Source: Planctomycetota bacterium
GTDB taxonomy: Bacteria > Planctomycetota > Phycisphaerae > Phycisphaerales > SM1A02
Direction: 5' to 3'
NCBI GenBank assembly: GCA_022562915.1
Contig: JADFOJ010000020.1
Span: forward strand, 1 to 45,635
Length of the DNA stretch: 45,635 bases
Under the pieces are notes generated by a model. That model saw only the letters and a program-made list of their open reading frames with translations, did no database searches and had not been told where the DNA came from. The translations under genes were made by a program, and so were the position numbers. Positions within the stretch are counted from its first letter, which is position 1. Each line of letters opens with the position of its first letter. This document shows, one piece after another, positions 1 to 8,694 of this stretch.

Positions 1-1852
1 AGCAGACGATCAGGTTCGTGACGTTGGCGTCGAGAATCGTGCTCAGCGCCTTGGCGTAGCCAATCCGGATCGACGCGCGCAGCTCCTCGCCGGCAAAGAG
101 CTCTTCGCGGATACGTTCGTAGATGAGCACGTTGGCGTCCACCGCCATGCCGATGGTGAGCACGATGCCGGCCAATCCCGGCAGTGTGAACGTTCCATCG
201 AGCAAGGACATCATGCCGAAGATGATGATGCCGTTGGCGATCAGCGCCAGGTCCGCCACGACCCCGGCGAAGAAGTAGTACAGCATCATGAACACGATCA
301 CGGCAAGGACGGCGATCTTGAACGCGCCCATCCCCCGGCGCAGGTTGTCGGCCCCGATGGACGGGCCGAGCGTGTTCATCGCGATCGGTTCCGGCGACAG
401 CTTCGCCTCCAGTGAGCCCGCGGCAAGCACGCGGGTCAGGTAGTTGAGCTCCGACTCCGAGAAATTGCCCTGGATAATGCCGCTCTCGGCAATCGGCTGG
501 TTGATCCGCGGCGCCGAATAGATCTGCCCGTCGAGAACGATCCCCATCGGCTCGCCGACGTGCGCGCGGGTGAGCTTCATCATCAACCGGCCGCCGGGGG
601 CGTCGAGCCGGAACCCCACTGCGCTGCGACCCAGGTTGTCAATCGCCGGATAGGTGCTCACCATCGCCCATTTCGAATCGTCGTGGGTGATGCTCTTCGC
701 GTCGGTGATGTACAGCAGCAGGTAGTACTGCCCGTCGCGTTCGGCCGCGATGTGGTCCAGCCCGCCCGACGCGAAGTACGCCATCGGGTTCGCCGTCAAG
801 GCGGCGAGATCCTCCGGTTTCTTGTACCACTGCTTGAGATCGTTGATGGCGAACCACGCCGCCACCGTCGAGTCGGTCTCTCTCGGGCCGCGCTCGGCAA
901 GCTGCGCCCGCAGGTCCGCGGGGTTAACCCCCTGCGGGTCGCTGTTGCGCACGGCGATGTGGTATTCCAGGACACCGGCGCCGCGGAGAAGCCGCATGAG
1001 GTCCTCGGGGTCGTCGAACCCCTTGCGCTGGGAGGCGTAGGCGTCGTAATCGGCAATGACGGCACGCAGGTGCTCGTCCAGGAACGGAAAATCCTCGGCG
1101 ATTGCGTCCAGCTCGATCTCGCGCGGACTCGGTCCAATCCGGGGCTTGCCGGTCTCCGGATCCAGCAGCGGCTTGCCCGCGGCATCCTTGATCTCCTCGC
1201 GATCGGTCGAGAGCCGCAATGTGCGATCCACGCGGGACCGGTCCAGGCTCAGGCGAAGCACCGCGTCGCGCAGGCTGTCGAACTCGATCTCGGCGTTCGC
1301 GACCGCCTGCTCCAGCGGGCCGAGCGTCTCCGGGGACGATCCCGCATCCCGGCCCGTCTCAAGGGTGTCCCACGCCCCCTGGAGATCGTCGTAGCCGGCC
1401 TGCAGCTGCTCGATCTGCACCAGACGCGATCCGCCCGCACCACCGAACCGCTCGACGGCGGTGCCGGCTTCCAGCGCCCGCTGCAGCCCGCTGGGCGAGA
1501 TGTGCGCCTCTCGCAGCAGGGCGGTCAGGGCACTCTCGTAGGTGTCTCTCAGTGCAAGGACGTCCTCGTTGGGAAGCGGCATGACGATCTCGATGCGGTC
1601 GATGCCCATGGGCATCATCGAGATGTCCAGCACGCCCTGGGGATTCACCCGTTGCTTGAGAACGGTGATCACCTGCGTCAGCGTGCGTTGCGGGTCCGGG
1701 TCGTTCCGATCCAGGCGAACGTGGTAGATCAGGCTCACACCGCCGCGCAGATCCTTGCCGAGCCGGATCTTCTCGTCGATCGGATAGACGGACCACAGGC
1801 ACAGCGCCAGCAGTACAACGACAAGCACGATCTTCCAGACGAGCTTCCGCAT
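1..1852 (-). CDS. secD: Protein translocase subunit SecD (partial, C-terminus outside window)
   Basis: SecD is the inner-membrane subunit that uses the proton gradient to help SecYEG release exported proteins. The gene reads leftward off the window. The start ATG (1852-1850) overlaps the yajC stop codon as TGATG. The product opens with a short N-terminal membrane segment (VWKIVLVVVLLAL), followed by the family landmark LGKDLRGGVSLIYHV and a long periplasmic region. The conserved block GEPMGIVLDGQIYSAP and the first membrane helices of the RND-like half (LPGLAGIVLTIGMAVDANVLIYERIREE) come before the edge. The visible 617 codons already exceed the part of E. coli SecD before its last helices because of an insertion in the periplasmic domain. 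Many bacteria fuse SecD to SecF, and the window edge hides whether this one does. Confidence 0.95.
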   Translation of the reverse strand, partial: MRKLVWKIVLVVVLLALCLWSVYPIDEKIRLGKDLRGGVSLIYHVRLDRNDPDPQRTLTQVITVLKQRVNPQGVLDISMMPMGIDRIEIVMPLPNEDVLALRDTYESALTALLREAHISPSGLQRALEAGTAVERFGGAGGSRLVQIEQLQAGYDDLQGAWDTLETGRDAGSSPETLGPLEQAVANAEIEFDSLRDAVLRLSLDRSRVDRTLRLSTDREEIKDAAGKPLLDPETGKPRIGPSPREIELDAIAEDFPFLDEHLRAVIADYDAYASQRKGFDDPEDLMRLLRGAGVLEYHIAVRNSDPQGVNPADLRAQLAERGPRETDSTVAAWFAINDLKQWYKKPEDLAALTANPMAYFASGGLDHIAAERDGQYYLLLYITDAKSITHDDSKWAMVSTYPAIDNLGRSAVGFRLDAPGGRLMMKLTRAHVGEPMGIVLDGQIYSAPRINQPIAESGIIQGNFSESELNYLTRVLAAGSLEAKLSPEPIAMNTLGPSIGADNLRRGMGAFKIAVLAVIVFMMLYYFFAGVVADLALIANGIIIFGMMSLLDGTFTLPGLAGIVLTIGMAVDANVLIYERIREELFAGEELRASIRIGYAKALSTILDANVTNLIVC

Positions 1853-2316
1853 CACTCTGCCGTATGAGTTCCCATCTTGGTGTCGACCGGGCCGTCGGTG
1901 AGCACCTGCTGGATCGCCGTCCGGGCGAAGGTGATCCGCGTGTTGGCGGTCTCATCCACCTTGAGCACCACCGTCTCGGAGTTGACCTCGACGACGGATC
2001 CGATCACACCGCCGACGGTCTGGACGCGGTCGTGCTTGCGGATCGATTCGAGCAGGGTCTTGCGTTTCTTGCGGTCGCGTCGTTGGCCCAGCACGGTGAA
2101 GGCGATCATCGTGATCAGCAGCACCAGCAGCAGCGGAAAGAACATTCCGCCGAACGGATCGCTGCGCTGGGCGCCTCCGGCGGCGGGACCCCCCGCAGGC
2201 GTCGCCCCCGTCAGCGACTGGCCGCCTCCCGGAGGCGGCGGGATAGCGCCCGCCCCGGGGGGCGGTGGCGTCTGGTCCTGGGCCAGCACTAGGGTTGCCG
2301 TGTCGAAGTCGTACAT
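1852..2316 (-). CDS. yajC: Preprotein translocase subunit YajC
   Basis: YajC is the small single-span membrane partner of SecDF. This 154-residue version has an unusual Pro/Gly-rich N-terminal extension of about 65 residues. After it come the membrane helix (FFPLLLVLLITMIAFTVL, about 76-93), the basic stop-transfer RRDRKKRK and the family's cytoplasmic domain (VQTVGGVIGSVVEV). Typical YajC proteins are about 85-115 residues and start just before the helix. The gene start lies inside the 3' end of tgt (28-base overlap), and its stop overlaps the secD start by one base. This gives the common tgt-yajC-secD order, so all three are probably co-translated. Confidence 0.93.
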   Translation of the reverse strand: MYDFDTATLVLAQDQTPPPPGAGAIPPPPGGGQSLTGATPAGGPAAGGAQRSDPFGGMFFPLLLVLLITMIAFTVLGQRRDRKKRKTLLESIRKHDRVQTVGGVIGSVVEVNSETVVLKVDETANTRITFARTAIQQVLTDGPVDTKMGTHTAE

Positions 2317-3443
2317 GATGGTGAAGCAGGCTCTCGCGTCGCCGGCCAGGCCTCGGCCAGCGAAGACCAGGAATCTTCGCGTATCGCACGCTGTATGTCC
2401 AGCATCAGCCGCTGGTAGTGCCTGAGGTTATGCACGCTGACGAGGACGGGTCCAAGCATTTCCCGGGCCAGGAACAGATGCCTCAGGTAGGCCCGGCTGA
2501 GGCCCCCGGCGCACGCGGGGCAGTCGCAGCCGGGGTCGAGTACGCCGGCGGCCTCCCGAAAGCGGGCGTTGCGCAGGTGCAGTCGCCCGGCAGGCGTGAA
2601 GGCATTGGCGTTGCGGCCGTTGCGGGTAGGCAGCACGCAGTCGAACATGTCCACGCCGGCGCGGACCGCCGCCACGAGGTCGGACTCGTAGCCGACACCC
2701 ATCAGGTAGCGGGGCTTGCCGGCCGGCATCCTCGAGGCGGTAAAGTCCACCACGCGACGGATCGCCTCGATCGACTCCCCCACCGCCACCCCGCCGATCG
2801 CATACCCCGGCAGTTCGACGTTGCAGACAGCCTCGACCGAAGCCCGGCGCAGGAGCAGGTCCGTCCCGCCCTGCACGATGCCGAAAAGCGCCTGCTCGTC
2901 GGGCCGCCGATGCGACGCCCTGCAGCGCTCCAGCCAACGCAGCGTGCGCTCGTGTGCGTCCCGGCGGCGAGGGCCGGTCTCGGCCGTCTCCCGGGCCGGC
3001 GGGCAGTCATCGAGCGCCATGATGATGTCGGCGCCCAGGGCGTTCTGGACCTCCATGGCCCGCTCCGGTGACAGGTGCCAGGTGCTTCCGTCGACGAACG
3101 AACGGAAGGTCACGCCGTCGTCGTCGATCCTGCTCATCCGGGCCAGCGAGTAGACCTGGTACCCGCCGGAGTCCGTCAGGATCGGTCCGTCCCAGCCCAT
3201 GAACGCGTGCAATCCGCCGAGTTGCTCCACGAGTTCGTGGCCCGGGCGCAGCATGAGGTGATACGCATTGGCGAGCAGAATCCGGGCCCCCACCGCACGA
3301 AGCTGCTCGACCGTGACACCCTTGACGGCCGCACTGGTACCCACCGGCATGAACGCCGGCGTGTCGAACCCGCCGTGCGGCGTCTCGACACGGCCGACGC
3401 GGGCGTTCGTCGAACGGGACTCATGGAGGATCGTGAAGTTCAT
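2289..3443 (-). CDS. tgt: tRNA-guanine transglycosylase (queuine tRNA-ribosyltransferase)
   Basis: Tgt exchanges guanine 34 of tRNAs with GUN anticodons for preQ1, the queuosine precursor. The 384-residue product carries the substrate motif DSGGYQV with its catalytic-pocket Asp, then ALDDCPP, GIVQGG and GGVAVGES. The block GVDMFDCVLPTRNGRNAN contains the nucleophilic Asp. Near the C-terminus is the zinc site CDCPAC followed by a His in SVHNLRHY. Length and motif order are normal for bacterial Tgt. The last dozen residues are unusual only because they lie in the overlap with yajC. It follows the rhomboid gene by 9 bases on the same strand. Confidence 0.97.
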   Translation of the reverse strand: MNFTILHESRSTNARVGRVETPHGGFDTPAFMPVGTSAAVKGVTVEQLRAVGARILLANAYHLMLRPGHELVEQLGGLHAFMGWDGPILTDSGGYQVYSLARMSRIDDDGVTFRSFVDGSTWHLSPERAMEVQNALGADIIMALDDCPPARETAETGPRRRDAHERTLRWLERCRASHRRPDEQALFGIVQGGTDLLLRRASVEAVCNVELPGYAIGGVAVGESIEAIRRVVDFTASRMPAGKPRYLMGVGYESDLVAAVRAGVDMFDCVLPTRNGRNANAFTPAGRLHLRNARFREAAGVLDPGCDCPACAGGLSRAYLRHLFLAREMLGPVLVSVHNLRHYQRLMLDIQRAIREDSWSSLAEAWPATREPASPSCTTSTRQP

Positions 3444-3452
3444 AAGAACAGC

Positions 3453-4556
3453 TCATTTTTCCGACGCCTCGCGTAGAACCCGCTTCTCCTTGTCAGTCAG
3501 GCTGTGCAGGCCGCTGCTGCTGATCTTGTCGAGGATTCGGTCGACCTCCTTGCGCGGCCTGCCGGGACGGGTCACCTTTGATCGCCGGCCGCGATAGTGG
3601 TGCGACGTCGGATCGACCCACCCCAGGAAGTCGAAGAATCCGTGCAGCTTGTGGGGGTGCCGGATGAAGTAAAACCCGGCGATCGCGCCGCCGAGGTGCC
3701 CCGCATGGCCGCCCGCATTCTGCCCGCTGAAGATCACCGACACCAGCGCCAGCGCCACGAACGCGTACGCCAGGGTTGCCAGGCGCATCGGCAGTATGAA
3801 GAACAGCAGCACCACCGCGTTGGGCACCAGGAACGCCCCGGCCATGAGCACGCCGAACACGCCCGCCGATGCGCCGACCAGCGGCATGGCCATCGAGTTG
3901 GACAGCAGGCCGGGCACCGCCACGGTCCGGTGCGCCATAAGCGACGCGACGACGCCGCCGAGGTTCAGGACAAGGTACAACAGCGCCCCGCAGATGCCGC
4001 ACAGCAGGTAGAACGCCAGGTATCGCTTGCCGCCCAGGTACTTCTCCACGATCGACCCGAAGAAATATAACGCGATCATGTTGAACAACAGGTGCGTGAA
4101 GGTGCCGTGCAGGAACTGGAAGCCGATGAACCGCCAGACCTCCAGACGCCGAAAGGCCGTGTCCGTCGAGAAGTGGAACCAACGTTGAAGCGGCGGCATC
4201 CACTGGTAGGTGACGGTCCCCACGCGATCGAACGGCGTCGCCGACCGGTCGACGACCGCCCTCTGAAAAACGAGCCTGCCGCTGCGAAGAGCGCCCGGTT
4301 CGTCCTGGAGCACCTGCTCGACGTACTGGCCGCCGCCCAGGACGTCGATGTGCTTCGCCACGTCGCGGCTCACCTGAACGGGCTTGTACCAGGCGGTGTT
4401 GCGGGGCGCGAACTCGTCGATCACGAAGACCCCGGCACAGATGATGATCAGCCAGGTGTTCACCGACCACATCCGCATCGCCGACAGGCCGCCGCGGCCG
4501 TAGGCGCCCGGCGCGGGGGGTCGGTTCCGGATGTAGTCGCGTTCGTCGATGCCCAT
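3453..4556 (-). CDS. Rhomboid family intramembrane serine protease
   Basis: Rhomboids cleave membrane proteins inside the bilayer. The chosen ATG lies one base after the stop of the M50 gene, giving 367 residues. A first membrane segment (about 30-48) is followed by a long soluble loop (about 50-145) and then the rhomboid core. The core has H150, H155 and N159 in HGTFTHLLFN, the catalytic serine in GASAG (S230) and the catalytic histidine in AGHLGG (H287). The C-terminal tail (about 338-365) has the pattern ILDKI...GLHSLTDKEKR.L, also found at the end of the neighbouring M50 protease. Several membrane helices fill the core. The substrate is unknown. Confidence 0.9.
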   Translation of the reverse strand: MGIDERDYIRNRPPAPGAYGRGGLSAMRMWSVNTWLIIICAGVFVIDEFAPRNTAWYKPVQVSRDVAKHIDVLGGGQYVEQVLQDEPGALRSGRLVFQRAVVDRSATPFDRVGTVTYQWMPPLQRWFHFSTDTAFRRLEVWRFIGFQFLHGTFTHLLFNMIALYFFGSIVEKYLGGKRYLAFYLLCGICGALLYLVLNLGGVVASLMAHRTVAVPGLLSNSMAMPLVGASAGVFGVLMAGAFLVPNAVVLLFFILPMRLATLAYAFVALALVSVIFSGQNAGGHAGHLGGAIAGFYFIRHPHKLHGFFDFLGWVDPTSHHYRGRRSKVTRPGRPRKEVDRILDKISSSGLHSLTDKEKRVLREASEK

Positions 4557-4557
4557 G

Positions 4558-5643
4558 TCAGTCGGGTTGGGACTTCTGTCGGCGAGTTGCCCTGCGGAGC
4601 CGCCGTTTTTCCGCCCCGCTGAGGCTCTGCATACCACGGGACGCGATCTTCTGCAGGATATCGTCAACCACGGCGATCTCCTCCTGCTCGCGCCGGGCGC
4701 GCCGCTGGTCGGCCCTCCGGCGCGACGAGGTGGCGGTCTTCGCCCCCTCGGGGTCATCGGCCTCGTCGGGACCGTACAGGCTCGCGGAGTAGTCGCCGGA
4801 GTCGAAACCCAGCATCTCCTGGGTGAACTGAAGCTGCCGGTGCGTGATCCAGCAGGTGAACCCGCCGAAGATCGCGATGCACACGAGCATGACGTTCTGG
4901 GTGACGAACCCCATGATTCCCAGTGCGATCGCACCGACATATCCCACCCGGACCGAATACCGCATCGACCGCGCGTAGCCGAAGGTCCGCCACAGCAGCG
5001 CCTGCAGGATCCTGCCACCGTCCAGGGGAAAGACCGGCAGCAGGTTGAACAGCAGGAGGATCAGGCTCACGGTGTTCAGAAGGTAAAGCGCCGTCAAGTA
5101 CCAGGGCGCGGCGACTTCGGCGGGTATGTGCAGCACCAACGGGTTGGCGATGGCGACACCCCACCACTGCCCCGTCCAGAATCCGATGGTCGGAGTGAGC
5201 ACGACCAGCAACGCGACGTTGACCATCGGCCCTCCCGACGCCGTGATCAGGTGAGGCAGCCAGCGATGCGTCGGGCTGCAATACGCGAGGCCTCCGAGCG
5301 GCCACATGAGGATCTCGTCAGCCCCGCCGCCGGACCACCGGCACGCGAGGCAATGCCCGAACTCGTGCACGAGCACGACACCGAACAGGCACGACAACAG
5401 CGTCAGCGTCGGAGCCATGCCCAGACCGCTGGACTCTTTCATCGCCAGCAGCATCTGGATCACGATGAAAATCAGGAAGACGGCGTGGACCCGGACCGTG
5501 ATCCCCAGCACCCGCATCAGCGGCACCGACCACGTCATGGGGTTGTCCAGTGTGGGTCGCAACCCACGCCAGTCGCCGCCGGGCCGGCCGTAACGCCGCA
5601 TCGGGTTGTCGTCGAAAGCCTCGTCGCGGTCGCGCCAGGTCAT
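4558..5643 (-). CDS. Site-2-type membrane metalloprotease (peptidase M50)
   Basis: This integral-membrane zinc protease has the M50 active-site helix HEFGH (about 93-97) and the second metal motif LDGG (about 207-210, in NLLPVFPLDGG). Such proteases cleave membrane-bound regulators. The ATG at 5643 overlaps the Nudix stop as ATGA and was preferred to an in-frame start 15 bases upstream. About five or six hydrophobic segments are visible. The soluble C-terminal region ends in DDILQKIASRGMQSLSGAEKRRLRRA, the same motif type as in the adjacent rhomboid. Pairing of two intramembrane proteases in one coupled operon suggests sequential or parallel processing, but no substrate can be read from the sequence. 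Confidence 0.9.
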   Translation of the reverse strand: MTWRDRDEAFDDNPMRRYGRPGGDWRGLRPTLDNPMTWSVPLMRVLGITVRVHAVFLIFIVIQMLLAMKESSGLGMAPTLTLLSCLFGVVLVHEFGHCLACRWSGGGADEILMWPLGGLAYCSPTHRWLPHLITASGGPMVNVALLVVLTPTIGFWTGQWWGVAIANPLVLHIPAEVAAPWYLTALYLLNTVSLILLLFNLLPVFPLDGGRILQALLWRTFGYARSMRYSVRVGYVGAIALGIMGFVTQNVMLVCIAIFGGFTCWITHRQLQFTQEMLGFDSGDYSASLYGPDEADDPEGAKTATSSRRRADQRRARREQEEIAVVDDILQKIASRGMQSLSGAEKRRLRRATRRQKSQPD

Positions 5644-6161
5644 CGCCGCCGTGCCCACAGGTACAGCGACGCGATGGTCTTGCCGTCGATGATCCGCCCG
5701 TCACCGGCCATCTCCAGCGCCTTCTCGACAGCGACCACGCCCACCTCGATGTCCTCGTGGGGCTCCAGCTTCTGGCCGACGAACTCCAGGCCGCCGGCCG
5801 TGAAGACGCGCATCAATTCGTCACAGAAGCCCGGCGACGTGTAGAAATCGCCGAGAGGCGCGATCGTGGTCGCCCTGTACCCCGTCTCTTCCTCCAGCTC
5901 CCGCGCCGCGGCCGCCTGGGGGGCTTCGCCCGGCTCCAGCGTGCCGGCGGGAAGCTCCCACAGCCGGTCGTCCACGGCAACCCGCCAGTTTCGCACCAGC
6001 ACCAGCCGATCACCGTCCAGTTGCGGCACGATGAGTACCGCGCCGGGGTGCCGGACGATCTCGCGATCGATCGTACGGCCGTCGTCGCCGGTCCACTTGA
6101 CGACCTCGACGGCGAACAACCTGCCCTGGAACGGTCTGTGTACAGTGGTGGCGTTCGGCAT
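5640..6161 (-). CDS. Nudix hydrolase, ADP-ribose pyrophosphatase-like
   Basis: The protein of about 173 residues contains a full Nudix box (GTLEPGE followed by RELEEETGY), which binds the metal that hydrolyses nucleoside diphosphate-X substrates. The preceding WELPAG and the downstream layout FYTSPGF..E resemble ADP-ribose/ADP-sugar pyrophosphatases of the NudF type, so ADP-ribose or a nucleotide sugar is the likeliest substrate. It is the first gene of the leftward run and is divergent from mlaF with only 25 bases between the starts. A GTG three bases upstream of the chosen ATG is an alternative start. Its stop overlaps the next start by four bases. Confidence 0.88.
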   Translation of the reverse strand: MPNATTVHRPFQGRLFAVEVVKWTGDDGRTIDREIVRHPGAVLIVPQLDGDRLVLVRNWRVAVDDRLWELPAGTLEPGEAPQAAAARELEEETGYRATTIAPLGDFYTSPGFCDELMRVFTAGGLEFVGQKLEPHEDIEVGVVAVEKALEMAGDGRIIDGKTIASLYLWARRR

Positions 6162-6186
6162 CACCCCAGATCATACGTAGAGCCAC

Positions 6187-7023
6187 ATGAGCGAGGAAAA
6201 CGGCGGACAGGGAATCGTCCGGCTGGTGAACGTCGACAAGTGGTTCGACGGCGTCCAGGTCCTCAGGAACGTCACCCTTGAGTTCGCTCGCGGCAGGACC
6301 ACTGTCGTCATGGGTCCCAGCGGCTGCGGGAAGACCGTCATGCTCAAGCACATCGTCGGCCTGCTGCGGCCGGAGCGCGGCGAGGTGTGGTACGGGGACA
6401 CGCGCATCGACCGTCTCCGGGAGGCGAAGCTCGCCCCGATTCGGCGCCAATTCGGATTTCTCTTTCAGCTTGGGGCGCTGTTCGACTCGATGACGGTCCT
6501 GGGCAACATCGCGTTTCCGCTGGTGGAGCACACGAAGCAGAGCCCGGCCCAACGCCTGGAGAAGGTCAGGCAGGTTCTGAGCATGGTCGGCATGTCAGGC
6601 TCGATGGACAAGATGCCCGCGGAGCTCTCCGGCGGCCAGAAAAAGCGAGTCGCGCTCGCCAGGGCCATCGTGCTGAGGCCGAAAATCATGCTCTACGACG
6701 AGCCGACGACGGGGCTGGACCCGATCCGGTCCGACGTCATCAACCAGCTCATCCGCAGGCTTCAGCGCGAACTGCGCATGACCAGTATCGTCGTGACCCA
6801 CGATCTCGCCAGCGCCTTCGAGGTCGCCGATGACATGGTGATGCTTTACGATGGCGCCGTCGTCATGACGGGCACACCCGATGAATTCAAGTCGTCGTCC
6901 GATCCGACCGTGCAGCGATTCCTTCGCGGCAAGGCGACCGCAGAGGAACTCGCCGGTATCGCCGGCGACGAGGATGACGCAGACCACGCCGGCTCGACCG
7001 AACCGGAGGATCTTGGACCGTGA
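6187..7023 (+). CDS. mlaF: Mla/Mce lipid-transport ABC ATP-binding protein
   Basis: This is the ATPase of an outer-membrane lipid asymmetry (Mla) type importer. The 278 residues hold Walker A GPSGCGKT (43-50), the Q-loop FLFQLGALFDSMTV typical of MlaF, signature LSGGQ (147-151), Walker B IMLYDEP (167-173) and the switch histidine in VVTHD. A short acidic tail follows. The stop codon overlaps the GTG start of the MCE-domain gene as GTGA. The usual third member, the permease MlaE, is absent here and appears about 25 kb away at 32013. Confidence 0.93.
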   Translation: MSEENGGQGIVRLVNVDKWFDGVQVLRNVTLEFARGRTTVVMGPSGCGKTVMLKHIVGLLRPERGEVWYGDTRIDRLREAKLAPIRRQFGFLFQLGALFDSMTVLGNIAFPLVEHTKQSPAQRLEKVRQVLSMVGMSGSMDKMPAELSGGQKKRVALARAIVLRPKIMLYDEPTTGLDPIRSDVINQLIRRLQRELRMTSIVVTHDLASAFEVADDMVMLYDGAVVMTGTPDEFKSSSDPTVQRFLRGKATAEELAGIAGDEDDADHAGSTEPEDLGP

Positions 7024-8012
7024 ACCCCTCCGGCAGACACTTCATCCTCGGCCTGACCACGCTGATCGCGCTGGGTGGGATCGTCGTTCTGCTCATACTC
7101 TTCGGCGAGATGGACTCACTTGTCCGGAGCCGCTACGGCCTCACGATCGAGTGCCCCAACGCGGCCGGTCTCCGTGCCGGCAGCACCGTCGAACTCAACG
7201 GCGTCCCGGTCGGCCGGATCGAGGATGTCACCTACGACGCCGGCCCGGAGTACCCGGTCCGGATCGTCGCGATGATCGATGACACGGTCCTGATCGGCCG
7301 GAACGTCATCCCCTATGCCACGGTCCAGTTGCTCGGCGGCAGCGCGACGCTGCAACTGGAAGCCGCTCCCGGCAGCGACGGGACGCTGCCCACCGATGGG
7401 TCGGCGATCCTGCACGAGCCGATCCGCAGCCGGCTCATGGAACAGCTGACCGCAACGCTTGACGCCAGGATGCAGCCGCTGCTGGACGGCATGGAGGAGT
7501 TCCGCGAGCTCGCCAGGAATCTCAACGAGCTGGTCCGGCCCGTCGATCCGGACCGGCCGGGCGAGACCCGCAATATCCGTTGGGCCGTCGAGACGCTCAA
7601 CCAGGTTCTCGATGACGTGCGCGAGGCCCTCGCGATGGCCAAGGCGTGGCTCGGCGACGAGGAGCTGCGCCTGGACGCCAGCGTCGCCGTCCACAACGCC
7701 AACGTGCTCATCGAGCAGGCGACGGACACGATGGAGCAGTTCGCCAGGCTCGCCGGCCGCATAGAGGCGGACTCCGAGAGCATCAGCAAACACCTCGCGC
7801 CGGTGCTCGACGAACTCGCCTCGACACTGGAAGAGGTCCACGGCCTGGTGGCCCGCGCCACCGAAGGCGAGGGAACGATCGCCCAGCTCCTGAACAACCC
7901 GGATCTCTACGAGTCGCTCGATGACGCCGCCATTCGCCTGGACCGAACGCTCCGCGAAGTGCAACTGCTCATCGAGAAGGTCAAGGCCGACGGGCTGCCG
8001 GCGATCTGGTAG
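7020..8012 (+). CDS. mlaD: MCE-domain periplasmic lipid-binding protein (MlaD-like)
   Basis: The product of about 330 residues has one N-terminal membrane helix (about 9-28) and an MCE domain (about 38-118) marked by GLRAGSTVELNGVPVGRI and the later YATVQLLGGSATLQL. The long helical C-terminal part (about 140-325), rich in Glu, Leu and Ala, is predicted to form coiled coil, as in longer MCE proteins that bridge the periplasm. It starts with GTG, coupled to mlaF. The gene ends 3 bases before the convergent OmpA lipoprotein. Confidence 0.9.
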   Translation: MNPSGRHFILGLTTLIALGGIVVLLILFGEMDSLVRSRYGLTIECPNAAGLRAGSTVELNGVPVGRIEDVTYDAGPEYPVRIVAMIDDTVLIGRNVIPYATVQLLGGSATLQLEAAPGSDGTLPTDGSAILHEPIRSRLMEQLTATLDARMQPLLDGMEEFRELARNLNELVRPVDPDRPGETRNIRWAVETLNQVLDDVREALAMAKAWLGDEELRLDASVAVHNANVLIEQATDTMEQFARLAGRIEADSESISKHLAPVLDELASTLEEVHGLVARATEGEGTIAQLLNNPDLYESLDDAAIRLDRTLREVQLLIEKVKADGLPAIW

Positions 8013-8015
8013 GCG

Positions 8016-8669
8016 TTATTCGTTGTACACCACGATCTCGACCCTGCGGCTGGCGGCCTTCGTGGACAGGGCACGGGACGCCCCGTAGCTGGCCACCGAG
8101 ACCCGGTCGGCATCGACCCCACGAGAGATCAGGTAGTCGCGGACCGCATAGGCGCGCTCGAACCCGAGGTGGTAATTGCTCCTGTGCCCGCTCTTGCGGA
8201 TCGGATCGGTGTCGGTATAGCCCTCGATGCGTACGAAGTGCTCCGCGTAGCTCCGTCCCAGCACACTGGCCACCTGGTCAAGGGATTGCTTCGCGGCACC
8301 CTTGAGACTGGTCTTGCCGGGGGGGAACAGGACGTCGCTCGCCACGGCAATCGTCACCTCGCCTGTCGACACCGTCGCCGAGACGTTGGCGATCTGCTCG
8401 AAGCCGGTGAGCTGGGCCTGCGCCAGCGGTGGCTGCGTGAACACCGGCTGGGCGTCCGCAAGGCCGGCAAGCTGCCGGTCCCTGTCCCGCAGCGCGGCCT
8501 CGTTCTCGGACAGGGCGGCGTTCCGCGCCGCAAGCTGCACCCGCAGGTCCTCGTTCTCGCGGGACAGCAGGACGTTCGTCTTCTGAAGGTCGGTACTGCA
8601 CCCGGAAAGGCACACGAGGCCCATGAAGACCGCGCTCGTGCCGAGAAGCGTCATCCTTGACAACTGCAT
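8016..8669 (-). CDS. OmpA-family peptidoglycan-associated lipoprotein
   Basis: The 217-residue precursor has a signal peptide ending in the lipobox LSGC (Cys about 24), so it is probably a lipoprotein. A coiled-coil stretch follows (about 30-68, LLSRENEDLRVQL). The C-terminal half is an OmpA peptidoglycan-binding domain with VRIEGYTDTDPI, ERAYAVRDYL and the closing RRVEIVV. An AAAGGA ribosome site lies about 8 bases upstream of the ATG. It is the same architecture as the lipoprotein at 31114. Such proteins tether the outer membrane to the cell wall. Confidence 0.88.
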   Translation of the reverse strand: MQLSRMTLLGTSAVFMGLVCLSGCSTDLQKTNVLLSRENEDLRVQLAARNAALSENEAALRDRDRQLAGLADAQPVFTQPPLAQAQLTGFEQIANVSATVSTGEVTIAVASDVLFPPGKTSLKGAAKQSLDQVASVLGRSYAEHFVRIEGYTDTDPIRKSGHRSNYHLGFERAYAVRDYLISRGVDADRVSVASYGASRALSTKAASRRVEIVVYNE

Positions 8670-8694
8670 CGCTTGAATCCTTTCATGTCATGAA

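Noticed and set aside
560..1867. Long plus-strand open frame over secD
   Set aside because: The minus strand shows a full SecD with family motifs; the plus frame is an Arg/His-rich shadow caused by high GC.
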